Positions 1 through 8,847 are shown, counted from the first letter of the stretch. The stretch: 64,000 bases of DNA from Lutispora sp003527145 (GCA_029983695.1 JASBZB010000026.1:1-64000), one strand, 5' to 3'. Program-made: numbers and translations. The notes: a model not told the origin generated them from the sequence alone.

Positions 1-2103
1 TATGTATTTATAGCCATACTCATCCTTTATGACCACATAAGAAGAGTTCTCGCTTATTGCCACCCATGTCTCATCCGACTTGCCGAACAAGCCGGTATAA
101 AGCCCGTAAGCCAGCAAGGCCTTATCCATAGCACCTCCTTTTTTATATTTAAGGCATGCTTCAGGATGAAGGAAAAAATCCATCGCCTTTTCTTCGATTT
201 TTATTGTTGACAGCAGGCTCAAAATCCCTTCTATCTTGTTCTCTCTTTCCCTATTGGAAGAACCGATTTCAGAAGCTTTTACCTTCACAACTGCCGATTC
301 CCGGGCCGCTTCTGCATAGGCTTCCGGTTTTTCTACGAAGGCCAGTCCCGCGCTGTAGCGGCTGTAATCATATTGGCTTCCCGGATATTTACCTGCAAGA
401 TTTAGGATATACTTTCTGCACTTTAGGGACAGCAGCTCTCCCATGGCCGTTCTCAAGGCATACTTTGCTTCGCTCAGGGAAGACATGGAATTACTATATT
501 GAAAGTATGGAGCATTATTTTGAAGCTTTTCATATATATCAAGGGTGTTAAAGGGTATGAGGTTATTTACTAACTCCTCGTTTTGAGCGAAGCTTTTTCT
601 CACAAGCCTGCTTGGAAGCAGCTCTTTTTTTAAGCTGAATACCTTATTTATGGCGTTTATGTTGTTTATTATATCTTCCTTAGGCATGTTGGTGGAATTA
701 TCCTTGAGATTCAAGTAATACCCGTCGTTTTCAATGGATCTCAGCTCTTCTAAGGTATACTGCCGGTTTACTCCATGTATGAAGGGCATATCAGGATCAA
801 GGGCATGCCCGTCACCTGTATTTGCAAATATGACAGAGGCATCCTCCCCCTCAAGGCTGAAAACCTCATCTCCCAAAAAGCCCGTTAAACGCAAGAGCGC
901 TGTCACAGATGAGATATCCATATCTGAAGAAAGCATCAAAGCGGCATCCAAGGCCTCTGCATCCGCCTTGGGGGGCAATTGAAAAGCCTTTGTGCAGACA
1001 TCCTTGTTCATGAAATATGAGGATATTATTCCCATACGAATGGACTGAGACTGTTTTTTCGCGGCAGAATTAACGGAAAAGGCTTCCTTGTAGTCTTTTT
1101 TATTACTATTTGATATGTTTTTTTCTATCAAATGTATATTATCTTTTTCCAAAGCAATTTCATCGGATATCAGCTTTATATTATACTCAACCACATTTTG
1201 CACCTTGGATAAGGTATCTTCGGCCTTATTGTAATCGAGGGTTGTGAGGGTCGTCAATTCTAAAAGCTCGGCTTTACGTATCTTGTCATCCTGTATGAGA
1301 TAGACTCCGGGCTCCATGTAGCTGTTCTGGGTCAGATACTGGGTCATAAAGCTTATAGCGTTTTTTGCCCCCCGCAAAGAGCTGCCTTGAATGACTATGA
1401 CATGTCTGTAGTCCCCTGCGTTGGGTATAACCTGAACTATTCCCAGATCATTTCCGGGATAATTCTCTGTAACTTTGATATAAGTTGAATTTTCCTTCTC
1501 CATTTCCAGTATTGATGCATTATCATAAGCGGTGCCCAGGAGTATTAAATCGCCTGAGCTCTGGATATGGTCAATATCAAGAAAAAGCTTAGAAGTCAAA
1601 GCCTTTGCCATACCCTGGGCATTGGCAAAGAGAAGGCTGCTGTTTCCAACGACCACAGAAGGCCGGATGTAGGTACGAAAATAGTAATCTTTGATCTTCC
1701 AGGTTTCCTTTTCTTTGGAAAAGTAGATGCTTCTGGTTTGTTCGCCGGACTTCCTCTTGCCGTCCGACAATGTTTCCCACTGAGTATTTACTATTGCCTC
1801 CAAACCCTCTCCGTATCTTTTCAAACCCTTAATGCTAACGGAAAAGTTTTTGTATTTTATGTTTTGAGCCCTTACGGAGAGAATATTTTTATTTATTTTA
1901 TTGAAAAAAGCGCAGTCGGCAGAAAAGCAGGACATATAACCTTCTATATTCATAGACAAAACAGAATCGGCCAGAATATCAAGAGTCTTTTGTATTTCAG
2001 CCCCTTCCGGCAATTCATACACGGTTATGTTATCAGATTTAAAGCGGCATCCAAACAGAAAGACAGATGCCAAAACAAGCATGAGCAATAATATTTTTTT
2101 CAT
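1..2103 (-). CDS. Large lipoprotein, partial (C-terminus beyond left edge)
   Basis: An open frame runs from the ATG at 2103 through position 1 with no stop, giving at least 701 residues. A ribosome site (AGGTGG) sits just upstream. The start is a typical lipoprotein signal: basic MKK, a hydrophobic core and a lipobox ending LFGC, so the mature protein is probably anchored outside the membrane. Residues about 25-140 resemble an NTF2-like domain (a WKIKDY segment near its end). A middle region has a LLGTAYDN motif and a VIVIQGS strand. Near the left edge, GGAMDKALLAYGL followed by ETWVAI resembles a transglutaminase-like core, but Ala stands where the catalytic Cys would be. These domain calls are by eye and uncertain; the function is unknown. 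The next gene on the strand is a glycosyltransferase. Confidence 0.7.
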   Translation of the reverse strand, partial: MKKILLLMLVLASVFLFGCRFKSDNITVYELPEGAEIQKTLDILADSVLSMNIEGYMSCFSADCAFFNKINKNILSVRAQNIKYKNFSVSIKGLKRYGEGLEAIVNTQWETLSDGKRKSGEQTRSIYFSKEKETWKIKDYYFRTYIRPSVVVGNSSLLFANAQGMAKALTSKLFLDIDHIQSSGDLILLGTAYDNASILEMEKENSTYIKVTENYPGNDLGIVQVIPNAGDYRHVIVIQGSSLRGAKNAISFMTQYLTQNSYMEPGVYLIQDDKIRKAELLELTTLTTLDYNKAEDTLSKVQNVVEYNIKLISDEIALEKDNIHLIEKNISNSNKKDYKEAFSVNSAAKKQSQSIRMGIISSYFMNKDVCTKAFQLPPKADAEALDAALMLSSDMDISSVTALLRLTGFLGDEVFSLEGEDASVIFANTGDGHALDPDMPFIHGVNRQYTLEELRSIENDGYYLNLKDNSTNMPKEDIINNINAINKVFSLKKELLPSRLVRKSFAQNEELVNNLIPFNTLDIYEKLQNNAPYFQYSNSMSSLSEAKYALRTAMGELLSLKCRKYILNLAGKYPGSQYDYSRYSAGLAFVEKPEAYAEAARESAVVKVKASEIGSSNRERENKIEGILSLLSTIKIEEKAMDFFLHPEACLKYKKGGAMDKALLAYGLYTGLFGKSDETWVAISENSSYVVIKDEYGYKYI

Positions 2104-2171
2104 TTGTCCACCTATAAATATTAATATTGCATAGCAATTTTTTTCGGGTACGTGGTGCATAGCAAGGGTCT

Positions 2172-2188
2172 GACCCAAAAGGAATACC
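2172..2188 (+). repeat. Dispersed intergenic repeat, module GACCCAAAAGGAATACC
   Basis: This 17-base word lies in the gap between the lipoprotein and the glycosyltransferase and is followed by CTCGTGCCCCG. The same word or close variants recur in other gaps at 17097, 44584, 53814, 57420, 59289 and 62838, always outside genes. Confidence 0.7.
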
Positions 2189-2273
2189 CTAATCCTCGTG
2201 CCCCGTATCTCGCAGCCATAAAAAATGTTGCACATTTTTTATATATTAATAATATAGCCAGATTGAAACAAAT

Positions 2274-3398
2274 TCAATACATGGCTATAGCTTCCTCATA
2301 AGCTTTAACGGTTTCCAGAGCTGTTTTTCTCCAGGAAAATTGATATGCCCTCTTCATCCCTTTCAGCGAAAGCTCCTGGCTCAAGCTTATATCTGTCAGC
2401 ACCTCATACATGGAATTTATAAGCTCATCCGGCTCATAAGGATTCACCAGAATGGCTCCTCCATCAACTATTTCAGGAATCGAGGTCACATTTGATGTGA
2501 TAACGGGTGTGCCGCAGGTCATCGCTTCGAGGGGAGGAAGGCCGAACCCCTCATAAAAAGACGGGTATACGAAAAGGCTTGCACAATTATAAAACAATGG
2601 CAGATGCTCATAAGGTATATAGCCGGTGAAGACGACCCTATCTTCTATCCCCAATGAATGGACCTTCTTTTTCGTTTCATAATGATCATCCTTGGAGGCT
2701 CCCAGAATCATCAGATCATAACGTCCGGGCAATTCCTTATAAATAGCCTTATAGGCATGGAGCAATCCATCTACATTCTTTCTTGGGCTAAAGCCTCCTA
2801 AGTACAGTATATAATCTGTGGAGTAGTTATACTTGTGCTTCAGCAAATCCCAGGCCGTATCCTTATCCATATGTCTGAATATGCTGTCTGCCGCCAGATA
2901 AGTTACCTTTATCTTTTCCTGAGGCACATCGAAATACTTTATGATATCATCCTTGGAGTATTGGGATACAGTTATAATAAGATCGGATTTATCCAAAATG
3001 AACGGCATCTCTGTGGTGAACTTCTCCAAGTAGCTCTTACCGCAGGTTTCAGGCATTGTGTATGGTATGAGATCATGTACTGTGACCACATATTTGGAAT
3101 ATTTCCTGACAGGAAGACCAAGACCATTTTGAGGAAGATGAAAAACATCAGGCTTCAATTGCTTTAGTCTTTTGGGCAGATAACATTCATCCCAAAACTT
3201 TTTATTTCTCTCGCCAAAAAGGATCACTTGAATATTTTTCTTGGCTGCAAAGCTTTCGTAGCCTCCGTTGGGCCAGAAAAAGCTGTAATGATTGTCACTA
3301 TCTATGGCTTGAATGTTTTCCATCAATCTCATGGTATATGTTCCTATGCCTGTGCCGGCATAAAGCTTTGCCCCTCTTACATCTATGCAAGCGTGCAT
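2274..3398 (-). CDS. GT4-family glycosyltransferase
   Basis: This 374-residue protein has the GT-B layout of family 4 retaining glycosyltransferases. The N-terminal half opens with IDVRGAKLYAGTGIGTY, a glycine-rich acceptor-side loop. The C-terminal half carries LGGFSPRKN and then FVYPSFYEGFGLPPLEAMTCGTPVI, the family's nucleotide-sugar motif with the Glu-x7-Glu pair. The start follows a GAGGTGA ribosome site. It is a clear paralogue of the gene at 15679-16800, and the two flank the CotS-like genes. This placement suggests a role in making a spore coat or crust polysaccharide; the sugar and acceptor cannot be told from sequence. No membrane segments are seen, so it is probably cytosolic or membrane-associated. 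Confidence 0.88.
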   Translation of the reverse strand: MHACIDVRGAKLYAGTGIGTYTMRLMENIQAIDSDNHYSFFWPNGGYESFAAKKNIQVILFGERNKKFWDECYLPKRLKQLKPDVFHLPQNGLGLPVRKYSKYVVTVHDLIPYTMPETCGKSYLEKFTTEMPFILDKSDLIITVSQYSKDDIIKYFDVPQEKIKVTYLAADSIFRHMDKDTAWDLLKHKYNYSTDYILYLGGFSPRKNVDGLLHAYKAIYKELPGRYDLMILGASKDDHYETKKKVHSLGIEDRVVFTGYIPYEHLPLFYNCASLFVYPSFYEGFGLPPLEAMTCGTPVITSNVTSIPEIVDGGAILVNPYEPDELINSMYEVLTDISLSQELSLKGMKRAYQFSWRKTALETVKAYEEAIAMY

Positions 3399-3517
3399 GT
3401 GCTCACCTCGTTTTTAAATCTTAGGCCCCAATTATATATACAGCAAGACATAATATATTATAATCATTATTCATCATTTTTGTGACATATGAGGTGCCAT
3501 GCACGCCTATTATTGTC

Positions 3518-3784
3518 TTAGCATAGTTTCATGTAAGACTTTGCAACTTCTTTAAATCCGTTTTCCATTAAAACATGATATACGATACCTCTGATTTCAT
3601 ATGTAGACGTATGGGCATTACCTTTTGAAACTTCTGTTAATATCCTGTTGACTTGTGTGGAAAGCGCGTTGATGTCTCCTTCCGTCATATAACAATCATC
3701 GCTGCACAAACAGTTATTGACGCTTGTCCTAATTTTTTCGATATTAAATTCCTGCAATGAACCATTCTTTTTTACGACCAACAT
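3518..3784 (-). CDS. ATP-cone domain protein
   Basis: This 88-residue protein consists of little more than one ATP-cone domain, the nucleotide-sensing module of ribonucleotide reductases and NrdR. It shows VVKKNGSLQEFNIEKI near the start and a TSTYEIRGIVYHVL...KEVAKSYMKL end, matching the family pattern. The start at 3784 is preferred because the earlier ATG (3799) lies inside the sequence that makes the GGAGGG ribosome site for 3784. There is no zinc ribbon, so it is not a full NrdR. Stand-alone ATP-cone proteins are common in clostridia and their role is not settled. It is transcribed away from the CotS gene at 3966. Confidence 0.75.
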   Translation of the reverse strand: MLVVKKNGSLQEFNIEKIRTSVNNCLCSDDCYMTEGDINALSTQVNRILTEVSKGNAHTSTYEIRGIVYHVLMENGFKEVAKSYMKLC

Positions 3785-3965
3785 GATTAATCCCTCCATA
3801 ATATTTATTTGATGTACAAGACCACTAATAATCCATTCTCTGATAATATCAGTTTACTAAATATTTCACGAAGGTACAATAGTCAGCCCTGGCTCTTATA
3901 TATGTAACAGCGCCGGCGTTCTGAACATATAATGATATATATACCATCTTTAGGAGGGCACAAGC

Positions 3966-4952
3966 ATGAAATGGGAAGATATAGAGAAGGCATACGGCTT
4001 TAAAATAATGGGTGAAGAAAAAATAAGGAAGATCTCAAAATTGAATACGAGCCAGGGAGCAAAATGCTTCAAAAGAGCCCACATCAGGCGAAGCTACTTC
4101 CTTTTTGTATTTGCTGCGGTAAACCACCTCATAGAGAAGGGATTTACCCCTGCTATAGCCTATGATATGACCTTGAATGGTGACATATGTATGGAAGATG
4201 GGGAATATATATATTATGCCCTGCCCTGGATTGAAAGCAGGCAGTGCAAATTTAAGAAAGAGGATGATCTGGCGAAGATCATAAAGCTTTCTGCAGAACT
4301 GCATAAGGCCTCGGCAGGCTTCATACCTCCCGAAGCTTCAAAGCCCAGGGTCTATTATGGGAAATGGCCCGAGCATTTTGAGAAAAGGCTAAAAGACCTT
4401 CAAGCCTTTAAAGCTGTAATCGAGGAGAAAAAAATAACAGACGAGTTTGATGAAGCTTATTATCCTCTTATAGATTTTTTTGCGGATCAGGGCAATGAAG
4501 CCATAAGCCTCTTAAAAGAAAGCAGCTATTATGATATATCCGAAAAAGCGGGAAAAAGAGGAGAGTTTTGTCATCATGACATGGCGGAGCATAATTTTAT
4601 AATCACTGCCCACCGAGAAATGAAGATCATTGATTTCGACTATTGCATTATGGATACCAGGCTCCATGATATAGCAAGTCTGGTCATCAGAAATATGAAG
4701 CACGGCACATGGGATATAGCTAAAGCATACTTCATCCTGAACGAGTATTCAAAGCATTGGACCATCAACAAAGAAGAAATGAAGGTCATAAAATATTTTG
4801 CCATATTCCCTCAGGATTTCTGGCAGGTAGGACTTCAATACTATGTGGAAAAGCAGCCCTGGGATATGGAAAACTTCATGTCAAGGCTCAATAAGGTAAA
4901 AGATGACTTTGGCTTAAGACAGAAGTTTCTGGAGAAATTTCTTATGCTATAG
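3966..4952 (+). CDS. CotS-family spore coat protein (kinase fold), paralogue 1
   Basis: This 328-residue protein belongs to the CotS/YutH/YsxE group of spore proteins, which have the aminoglycoside-phosphotransferase (choline-kinase-like) fold. The catalytic loop HHDMAEHN is intact, as is the metal-binding DFDY that follows, so it could be an active small-molecule or sugar kinase. The family ending FPQDFWQVGLQYY...KQPW is also present. It starts after AGGAGGG with seven bases of spacing. Upstream, CATATAAT at 3925-3932 resembles a mother-cell sigma-E -10 element, but no good -35 was seen. It heads a run of three paralogues with a fourth at 17159, consistent with a coat-assembly locus. The substrate is unknown. 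Confidence 0.85.
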   Translation: MKWEDIEKAYGFKIMGEEKIRKISKLNTSQGAKCFKRAHIRRSYFLFVFAAVNHLIEKGFTPAIAYDMTLNGDICMEDGEYIYYALPWIESRQCKFKKEDDLAKIIKLSAELHKASAGFIPPEASKPRVYYGKWPEHFEKRLKDLQAFKAVIEEKKITDEFDEAYYPLIDFFADQGNEAISLLKESSYYDISEKAGKRGEFCHHDMAEHNFIITAHREMKIIDFDYCIMDTRLHDIASLVIRNMKHGTWDIAKAYFILNEYSKHWTINKEEMKVIKYFAIFPQDFWQVGLQYYVEKQPWDMENFMSRLNKVKDDFGLRQKFLEKFLML

Positions 4953-4956
4953 CTGT

Positions 4957-5002
4957 TGTAGTGACTGATATAAGAGTGCATCAATCGTTATCAGTCACTA
5001 CA
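4957..5002 (+). repeat. Perfect 14-bp inverted repeat with 18-base loop
   Basis: TGTAGTGACTGATA (4957-4970) is repeated exactly in reverse complement at 4989-5002. It begins five bases after the stop of the first CotS gene. There is no T-run, so it is not an ordinary terminator. It could be an mRNA-stabilising hairpin or an operator. Confidence 0.75.
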
Positions 5003-5043
5003 GCAAGCTCATTCATAAAAGCTGTTGCAAGGGGTGATTTTGT

Positions 5044-5268
5044 ATGGGTAAAGGCAGTAACTATTACAAAAAAACACTGTCGGAGGAAGAAAAATCTTAT
5101 TCGGAGCCTTCTTCCAAGAATGTAGACTTTTATAAGAGAAGGATAGATGAATTGGAAGATGAAATAAAAATGTTGAAGAAGCTTATTAAGAAGAGAGAAA
5201 AATATGAAGAACTTCTAAAAGAAAAAGAAAAATTGGTGAATAGGCGCCCTAAAGGGAGAAAGAGGTGA
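5044..5268 (+). CDS. Small charged coiled-coil protein
   Basis: A 74-residue protein with a good ribosome site (AAGGGGTGAT) and tight spacing to the next gene (stop at 5268, next start at 5273). From about residue 28 it is almost entirely Lys/Glu with a leucine/isoleucine heptad pattern (RRIDELEDEIKMLKKLI), so a coiled coil is likely; it ends in a basic tail (RRPKGRKR). No family was recognised. Its place inside the CotS operon suggests a small coat-associated or scaffold protein, but that is inference from context only. Confidence 0.65.
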   Translation: MGKGSNYYKKTLSEEEKSYSEPSSKNVDFYKRRIDELEDEIKMLKKLIKKREKYEELLKEKEKLVNRRPKGRKR

Positions 5269-5272
5269 TACA

Positions 5273-6292
5273 GTGTCCGGAAAGCATGGGAAGTTTAAAA
5301 GGCGCGATATCAGAGAGCTCATACAAGGAGAATATGGCCTTAAGATTTACAACATGCACGAAGGAGATAAAGGTGTTTTAGTGTATACGGATTGTGGGGA
5401 CAAATTCTTTAAGAAGATAAAAAAGGATGAGTCCCAGGTACTTTTCATTGCTTCAGCCTATAATCATATAAAGGATAGGGGCTTTAAAAATGTTTCGGCC
5501 ATATGTAAAACCAAAGATGGAAGATATTACTCAAGATATGATGGGAGCTTGTATATATTAGAGGACAGCATGAGAGGAAAATATTTTTCTATAGATTCCG
5601 AGGAAGACGGGAGAAAAATCGGAGAGGAAATGGCAAGATTTCATGAGGCAGCAGACTGTTTCATACCTGAGACCGGCAGCAGGGCAAAGGTAGACTGGGG
5701 CAGATGGATAGATAAGCTTAAGGTCCAAAGCATGCGCCTCAATAAATTCAAGGAAATAGCAGAAGCCAAGAGCATTAAAACCAGATTTGACAAGATGTTC
5801 TTGAAGCATGCATATGAGTATTGCAAAAAATCTGAGGAAGCCTACAGAATATTAAGGGATAATGGCTATATGGGAAAAGTCTACAAATCTATGCAGACAA
5901 ACCAGCTATGCCATAAAACCTTTAAAAAGCATTCCATTTTTACGGTGGATAATGGTGATATATTCCTGACAGGTATGGAAAATTGCAGCTATGACATCAT
6001 AGAGACGGATTTAGTATCCCTTTTTGAAAGCTGCATAGGAAGCAGAGGCCTGCCCTATCTGGAAAGCGTTATTTCCGGCTATTCCTGCATAAGACCGCTG
6101 GATACTGACTCCATGAACATAATAAAGGCGCTGCTCCTTCAGCCCGGAAGGTTCTATAAGGTGGCAAACATATATTACGGGAAGAGAAAGAATTATAACG
6201 AATATGAGCTGACGAAGAAGCTGGAAAGGAGCATAAGAAAAGAAGGAAGAAGATATGAAATAGTAAAAAAGCTTGAGGAAGTGATGGAATGA
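5273..6292 (+). CDS. CotS-family protein, paralogue 2, predicted pseudokinase
   Basis: This 339-residue relative of the neighbouring CotS proteins starts at GTG after an AGAGGTGAT ribosome site. The fold-level features are kept (RFHEAADCFIPETGSRAKVDWGRW, and KALLLQPGRFYKVANIYYGKR near the end). However, where the paralogues have HHDxxxHN it reads HKTFKKHS, and where they have DFDY it reads GMENC. The catalytic Asp, the Asn and the metal-binding Asp are therefore all replaced, so phosphotransfer is unlikely. The frame is fully open and co-transcribed with intact paralogues, which argues for a structural or regulatory role rather than decay. Its end overlaps the next start by four bases (ATGA). 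Confidence 0.83.
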   Translation: MSGKHGKFKRRDIRELIQGEYGLKIYNMHEGDKGVLVYTDCGDKFFKKIKKDESQVLFIASAYNHIKDRGFKNVSAICKTKDGRYYSRYDGSLYILEDSMRGKYFSIDSEEDGRKIGEEMARFHEAADCFIPETGSRAKVDWGRWIDKLKVQSMRLNKFKEIAEAKSIKTRFDKMFLKHAYEYCKKSEEAYRILRDNGYMGKVYKSMQTNQLCHKTFKKHSIFTVDNGDIFLTGMENCSYDIIETDLVSLFESCIGSRGLPYLESVISGYSCIRPLDTDSMNIIKALLLQPGRFYKVANIYYGKRKNYNEYELTKKLERSIRKEGRRYEIVKKLEEVME

Positions 6293-7341
6293 CCATTGAT
6301 ACCTTTACCATGGAGAACAAGTATAAGGACAGAGATATCCTATCCGATTACAACCTGAACCTTGAGCTTTTCAATATCATGGGTCTTGATGTGCAGGATA
6401 TAGCTCCTGTGAGAAATGTTTTCCGCATAACCACCCCAAAAGGCATGTTCTCACTTAAGAGGGTAATATACGAAAAGGCAGAGATAGATTTTATCATGTC
6501 GGCAGTGGAGCATTTGAAGCAAAAAGGCTTCCGGAATGTCATGGAATATATGCCGCAGGAAGACGGAAGCCTTTTTTATGAATATGACAGGGAAAAATAT
6601 TACCTTACTAAATGGGTTGACGGCAGGGAGCTTGATTACCTCAATCCCATAGATCTGCAAGCTGCGGCAAAGCTGTTGGCTCAACTGCATATAGCTTCCC
6701 AGGGATTTGATATCTCTGCTGCACCTGCCTCAAGGAATTTGCTGGGGACGTGGCCTAAAAATTTCAAAGAACGGATATTGGAAATGAAAGAGATGAAGTT
6801 CAAGGCATTGCTGAAAAGAGCCAGAGAGAGCTTTGACAGGATATTCCTTGACTTTGTTGATATGTGTCTGGAGGATGGGAGCAGAGCACTAAAGCTTCTT
6901 TCCGATTCACCCTATGAAGCCCTGGTTAATAAAGCGGAGGAAGAGCGTGGCTTTATACATCATGATTATGCACATCATAATCTTATACAATCCTTTGACG
7001 GAAAGCTGTATGTTCTGGATTTCGATTACTGCGCCATTGATGTGAGGATACATGATCTGGGCAGCCTGATAATCAGAAATATGAAAAAGACCGGTTGGGA
7101 CATAGACAGAGCACTGTATATAATAGAGGGCTATAATGAAGTAAGTGCCGTCAGCAATGATGAGCTAAAGGTTTTGGTGCCCTTCTTTCTCTTCCCTCAG
7201 GATTTCTGGCAGATATCCAAGCAATATTATATAGAAAAGAAAGATTGGGGAGATAGGGACTACTTAGACAAGATGAATACCAAATCCCAATATACCATAT
7301 CAAGGCGCCAATTCATCGAAGAGTTTGAGAAGCGGGTTTAA
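6289..7341 (+). CDS. CotS-family spore coat protein (kinase fold), paralogue 3
   Basis: This 350-residue CotS-type protein is translationally coupled to the previous gene through an ATGA overlap. The catalytic loop (HHDYAHHN) and metal-binding segment (LDFDYCAID) are intact, followed by the family signature RIHDLGSLIIRNMKK and the ending FPQDFWQISKQYYIEKKDW. It is closest by eye to the gene at 3966. A second in-frame ATG at 6310 is possible but has no better ribosome site. It is the last gene before the divergent-looking TetR promoter region, and no clear terminator was seen after it. Confidence 0.85.
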   Translation: MTIDTFTMENKYKDRDILSDYNLNLELFNIMGLDVQDIAPVRNVFRITTPKGMFSLKRVIYEKAEIDFIMSAVEHLKQKGFRNVMEYMPQEDGSLFYEYDREKYYLTKWVDGRELDYLNPIDLQAAAKLLAQLHIASQGFDISAAPASRNLLGTWPKNFKERILEMKEMKFKALLKRARESFDRIFLDFVDMCLEDGSRALKLLSDSPYEALVNKAEEERGFIHHDYAHHNLIQSFDGKLYVLDFDYCAIDVRIHDLGSLIIRNMKKTGWDIDRALYIIEGYNEVSAVSNDELKVLVPFFLFPQDFWQISKQYYIEKKDWGDRDYLDKMNTKSQYTISRRQFIEEFEKRV

Positions 7342-7390
7342 GCGGGGCATATATATGCCCCCGAACTTGATATCTCATTGATATTTGCTA

Positions 7391-7419
7391 TTGACTGATG
7401 TCAGTCGATAATATATAAT
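7391..7419 (+). promoter_or_regulatory. Sigma-A promoter of the TetR/efflux operon
   Basis: TTGACT at 7391-7396 and TATAAT at 7414-7419 are separated by exactly 17 bases. The -35 box is embedded in operator 1 and the -10 box touches operator 2, which suggests repression by the TetR protein encoded just downstream. Confidence 0.85.
7393..7406 (+). promoter_or_regulatory. Operator 1 for TetR-family repressor
   Basis: GACTGA-TG-TCAGTC is a 14-base palindrome overlapping the -35 box. Its half-site (GACTG) is shared with operator 2. Confidence 0.7.
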
Positions 7420-7448
7420 TGTATTGACTGGTATCAGTCAATACAATT
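7417..7448 (+). promoter_or_regulatory. Operator 2 for TetR-family repressor
   Basis: A 32-base near-perfect palindrome centred on ACTGGTATCAGT, with only one mismatched pair, running from the -10 box to just before the ribosome site. TetR-type regulators usually bind such palindromes at their own promoter. Confidence 0.75.
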
Positions 7449-7466
7449 AAGCAGGGGAGAAAACAA

Positions 7467-8117
7467 ATGGCTAGAATAAGCAAGGATCCTGAAGAGAGAA
7501 GGATCGAAATAATAAAAGCGGCTGAAAGGCTGTTCAATGAGAAAGGCTTCAGCAACACGGCCGTCAGCGATATTGTAAAGAGCATCGGTGTTGCGCAAGG
7601 CACCTTTTATTACTACTTTAAATCCAAAGATGATGTATTTAACGCAATTGTTGAGAAATTTCTTGATGAATCTATGGCTGGGATCACAGAGATAGCAAAA
7701 CATGAAAAGCTGGGCACAAGGGAAAAAATAGAGCTGGTTTTAGAAAAAGGCCTGGAATTGATTGAAAATAATGAAGGTGTGATTTCCTATCTTCATACAA
7801 AGGGCAACATGGACCTGCACGAGAAAGTGGAAAAAAAGTTCGTTGAGTATACAGTTCCTCTGGTTGTAAATATTGTCAAGCAAGGGATTCAAGAAAAGCT
7901 GTTTGACCTTGAATACCCTGACGAGGTTGTTGAATTTCTGATGACCGGTTCTCATTATCTGGGAGATGTAAATATCTATTTGGAGGATAAGGAAGAGTAT
8001 TTAAAGAGAGTACGAGGAGTTCAATTTGTCATTCAAAGAGTGTTGGGCGTAGACAGCAATACAATGGAATGCCTGACAAGCAAATTTATTTCGAAACTGG
8101 AAAGACTTCTGGATTGA
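7467..8117 (+). CDS. TetR-family transcriptional repressor
   Basis: This 216-residue protein has a TetR/AcrR DNA-binding domain in residues about 10-56. It shows RRIEIIKAAERLFNEKGFSNTAVSDIV, then the recognition helix region GVAQGTFYYYFKSKDDVF. The C-terminal ligand domain is diverged and gives no inducer. It begins after AGGGGAG. It is the first gene of an efflux operon, and two GACTG palindromes overlap its promoter, so it very likely represses itself and the transporter until an inhibitory compound binds. Confidence 0.9.
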   Translation: MARISKDPEERRIEIIKAAERLFNEKGFSNTAVSDIVKSIGVAQGTFYYYFKSKDDVFNAIVEKFLDESMAGITEIAKHEKLGTREKIELVLEKGLELIENNEGVISYLHTKGNMDLHEKVEKKFVEYTVPLVVNIVKQGIQEKLFDLEYPDEVVEFLMTGSHYLGDVNIYLEDKEEYLKRVRGVQFVIQRVLGVDSNTMECLTSKFISKLERLLD

Positions 8118-8136
8118 TTATTTCGGGGGTGTGCTT

Positions 8137-8847
8137 ATGATTAACGATCCAATATTCCATCTGGAAAATGTATCGAAAAGCTATAAAATGGGTGAGGTTG
8201 AGGTTAAAGCACTAAAGGAAGCAGTGTTTGATATAAGGTGCGGGGAGCTGGTAGTGGTTTTGGGGCCAAGCGGTTCCGGCAAAAGCACTCTCCTCAATAT
8301 CTTGGGGGGTATGGATGCTGCTACCTCAGGGCAGGTATTTTTCCAAGGAACTGATATAAGCCGATATAATGAAAATCAGCTTACCTTTTTCAGGAGGAAG
8401 AGCATCGGCTTCATTTTTCAGTTTTATAATCTTATGCCTAATCTTACTGCGAGAGAAAACGTGGAGCTGGCCGCTGAGATATCGGAAAATCCCTTAAATG
8501 TTGAGTCTGTGCTTGAAAATGTGGGATTAAGGGATAGAATGGAGCACTTTCCAGCCCAAATGAGCGGAGGAGAACAGCAGAGAGTTGCTATAGCCAGGGC
8601 AGTAGCCAAAAATCCGGATGTGCTTCTTTGTGATGAGCCAACCGGAGCACTTGACTATACCACAGGCAAGCTTGTGTTAAAGCTGCTTCAAGGCATAAAT
8701 AAAAACACAGGCAAGACGGTGATAATTATTACCCATAATCAGCCTATAGCAGCTATGGCGCAGCGGGTCATAAAGATGAGAAGCGGCGAGATCGTAGAAA
8801 ACTACATAAACAGTAATCCTGCAGATCCTGATTTGATTGAGTGGTGA
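8137..8847 (+). CDS. ABC transporter ATPase, MacB/LolD type
   Basis: A 236-residue ATPase subunit. Walker A is GPSGSGKST, the Q-loop region is FIFQFYNLMP, the ABC signature is MSGGEQQRVAIARAV and Walker B is LLCDEPTGALD, followed by the switch His in IITHN. The FYNLMP and EPTGALD forms are typical of the MacB/LolD/FtsE group, which pairs with FtsX-type permeases such as the next gene. The ATG at 8137 is preferred over an in-frame GTG at 8131 because GGGGGT directly abuts the latter. The gene lies 19 bases after the TetR stop. Confidence 0.92.
   Translation: MINDPIFHLENVSKSYKMGEVEVKALKEAVFDIRCGELVVVLGPSGSGKSTLLNILGGMDAATSGQVFFQGTDISRYNENQLTFFRRKSIGFIFQFYNLMPNLTARENVELAAEISENPLNVESVLENVGLRDRMEHFPAQMSGGEQQRVAIARAVAKNPDVLLCDEPTGALDYTTGKLVLKLLQGINKNTGKTVIIITHNQPIAAMAQRVIKMRSGEIVENYINSNPADPDLIEW

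Noticed and set aside
1567..2091. 174-codon open frame on the plus strand
   Set aside because: It is antisense to the lipoprotein gene, has no ribosome site, and its composition reflects the opposite frame.
4957..5002. Intrinsic terminator after the first CotS gene
   Set aside because: The stem is perfect but no T-run follows on either side; kept only as an inverted repeat.
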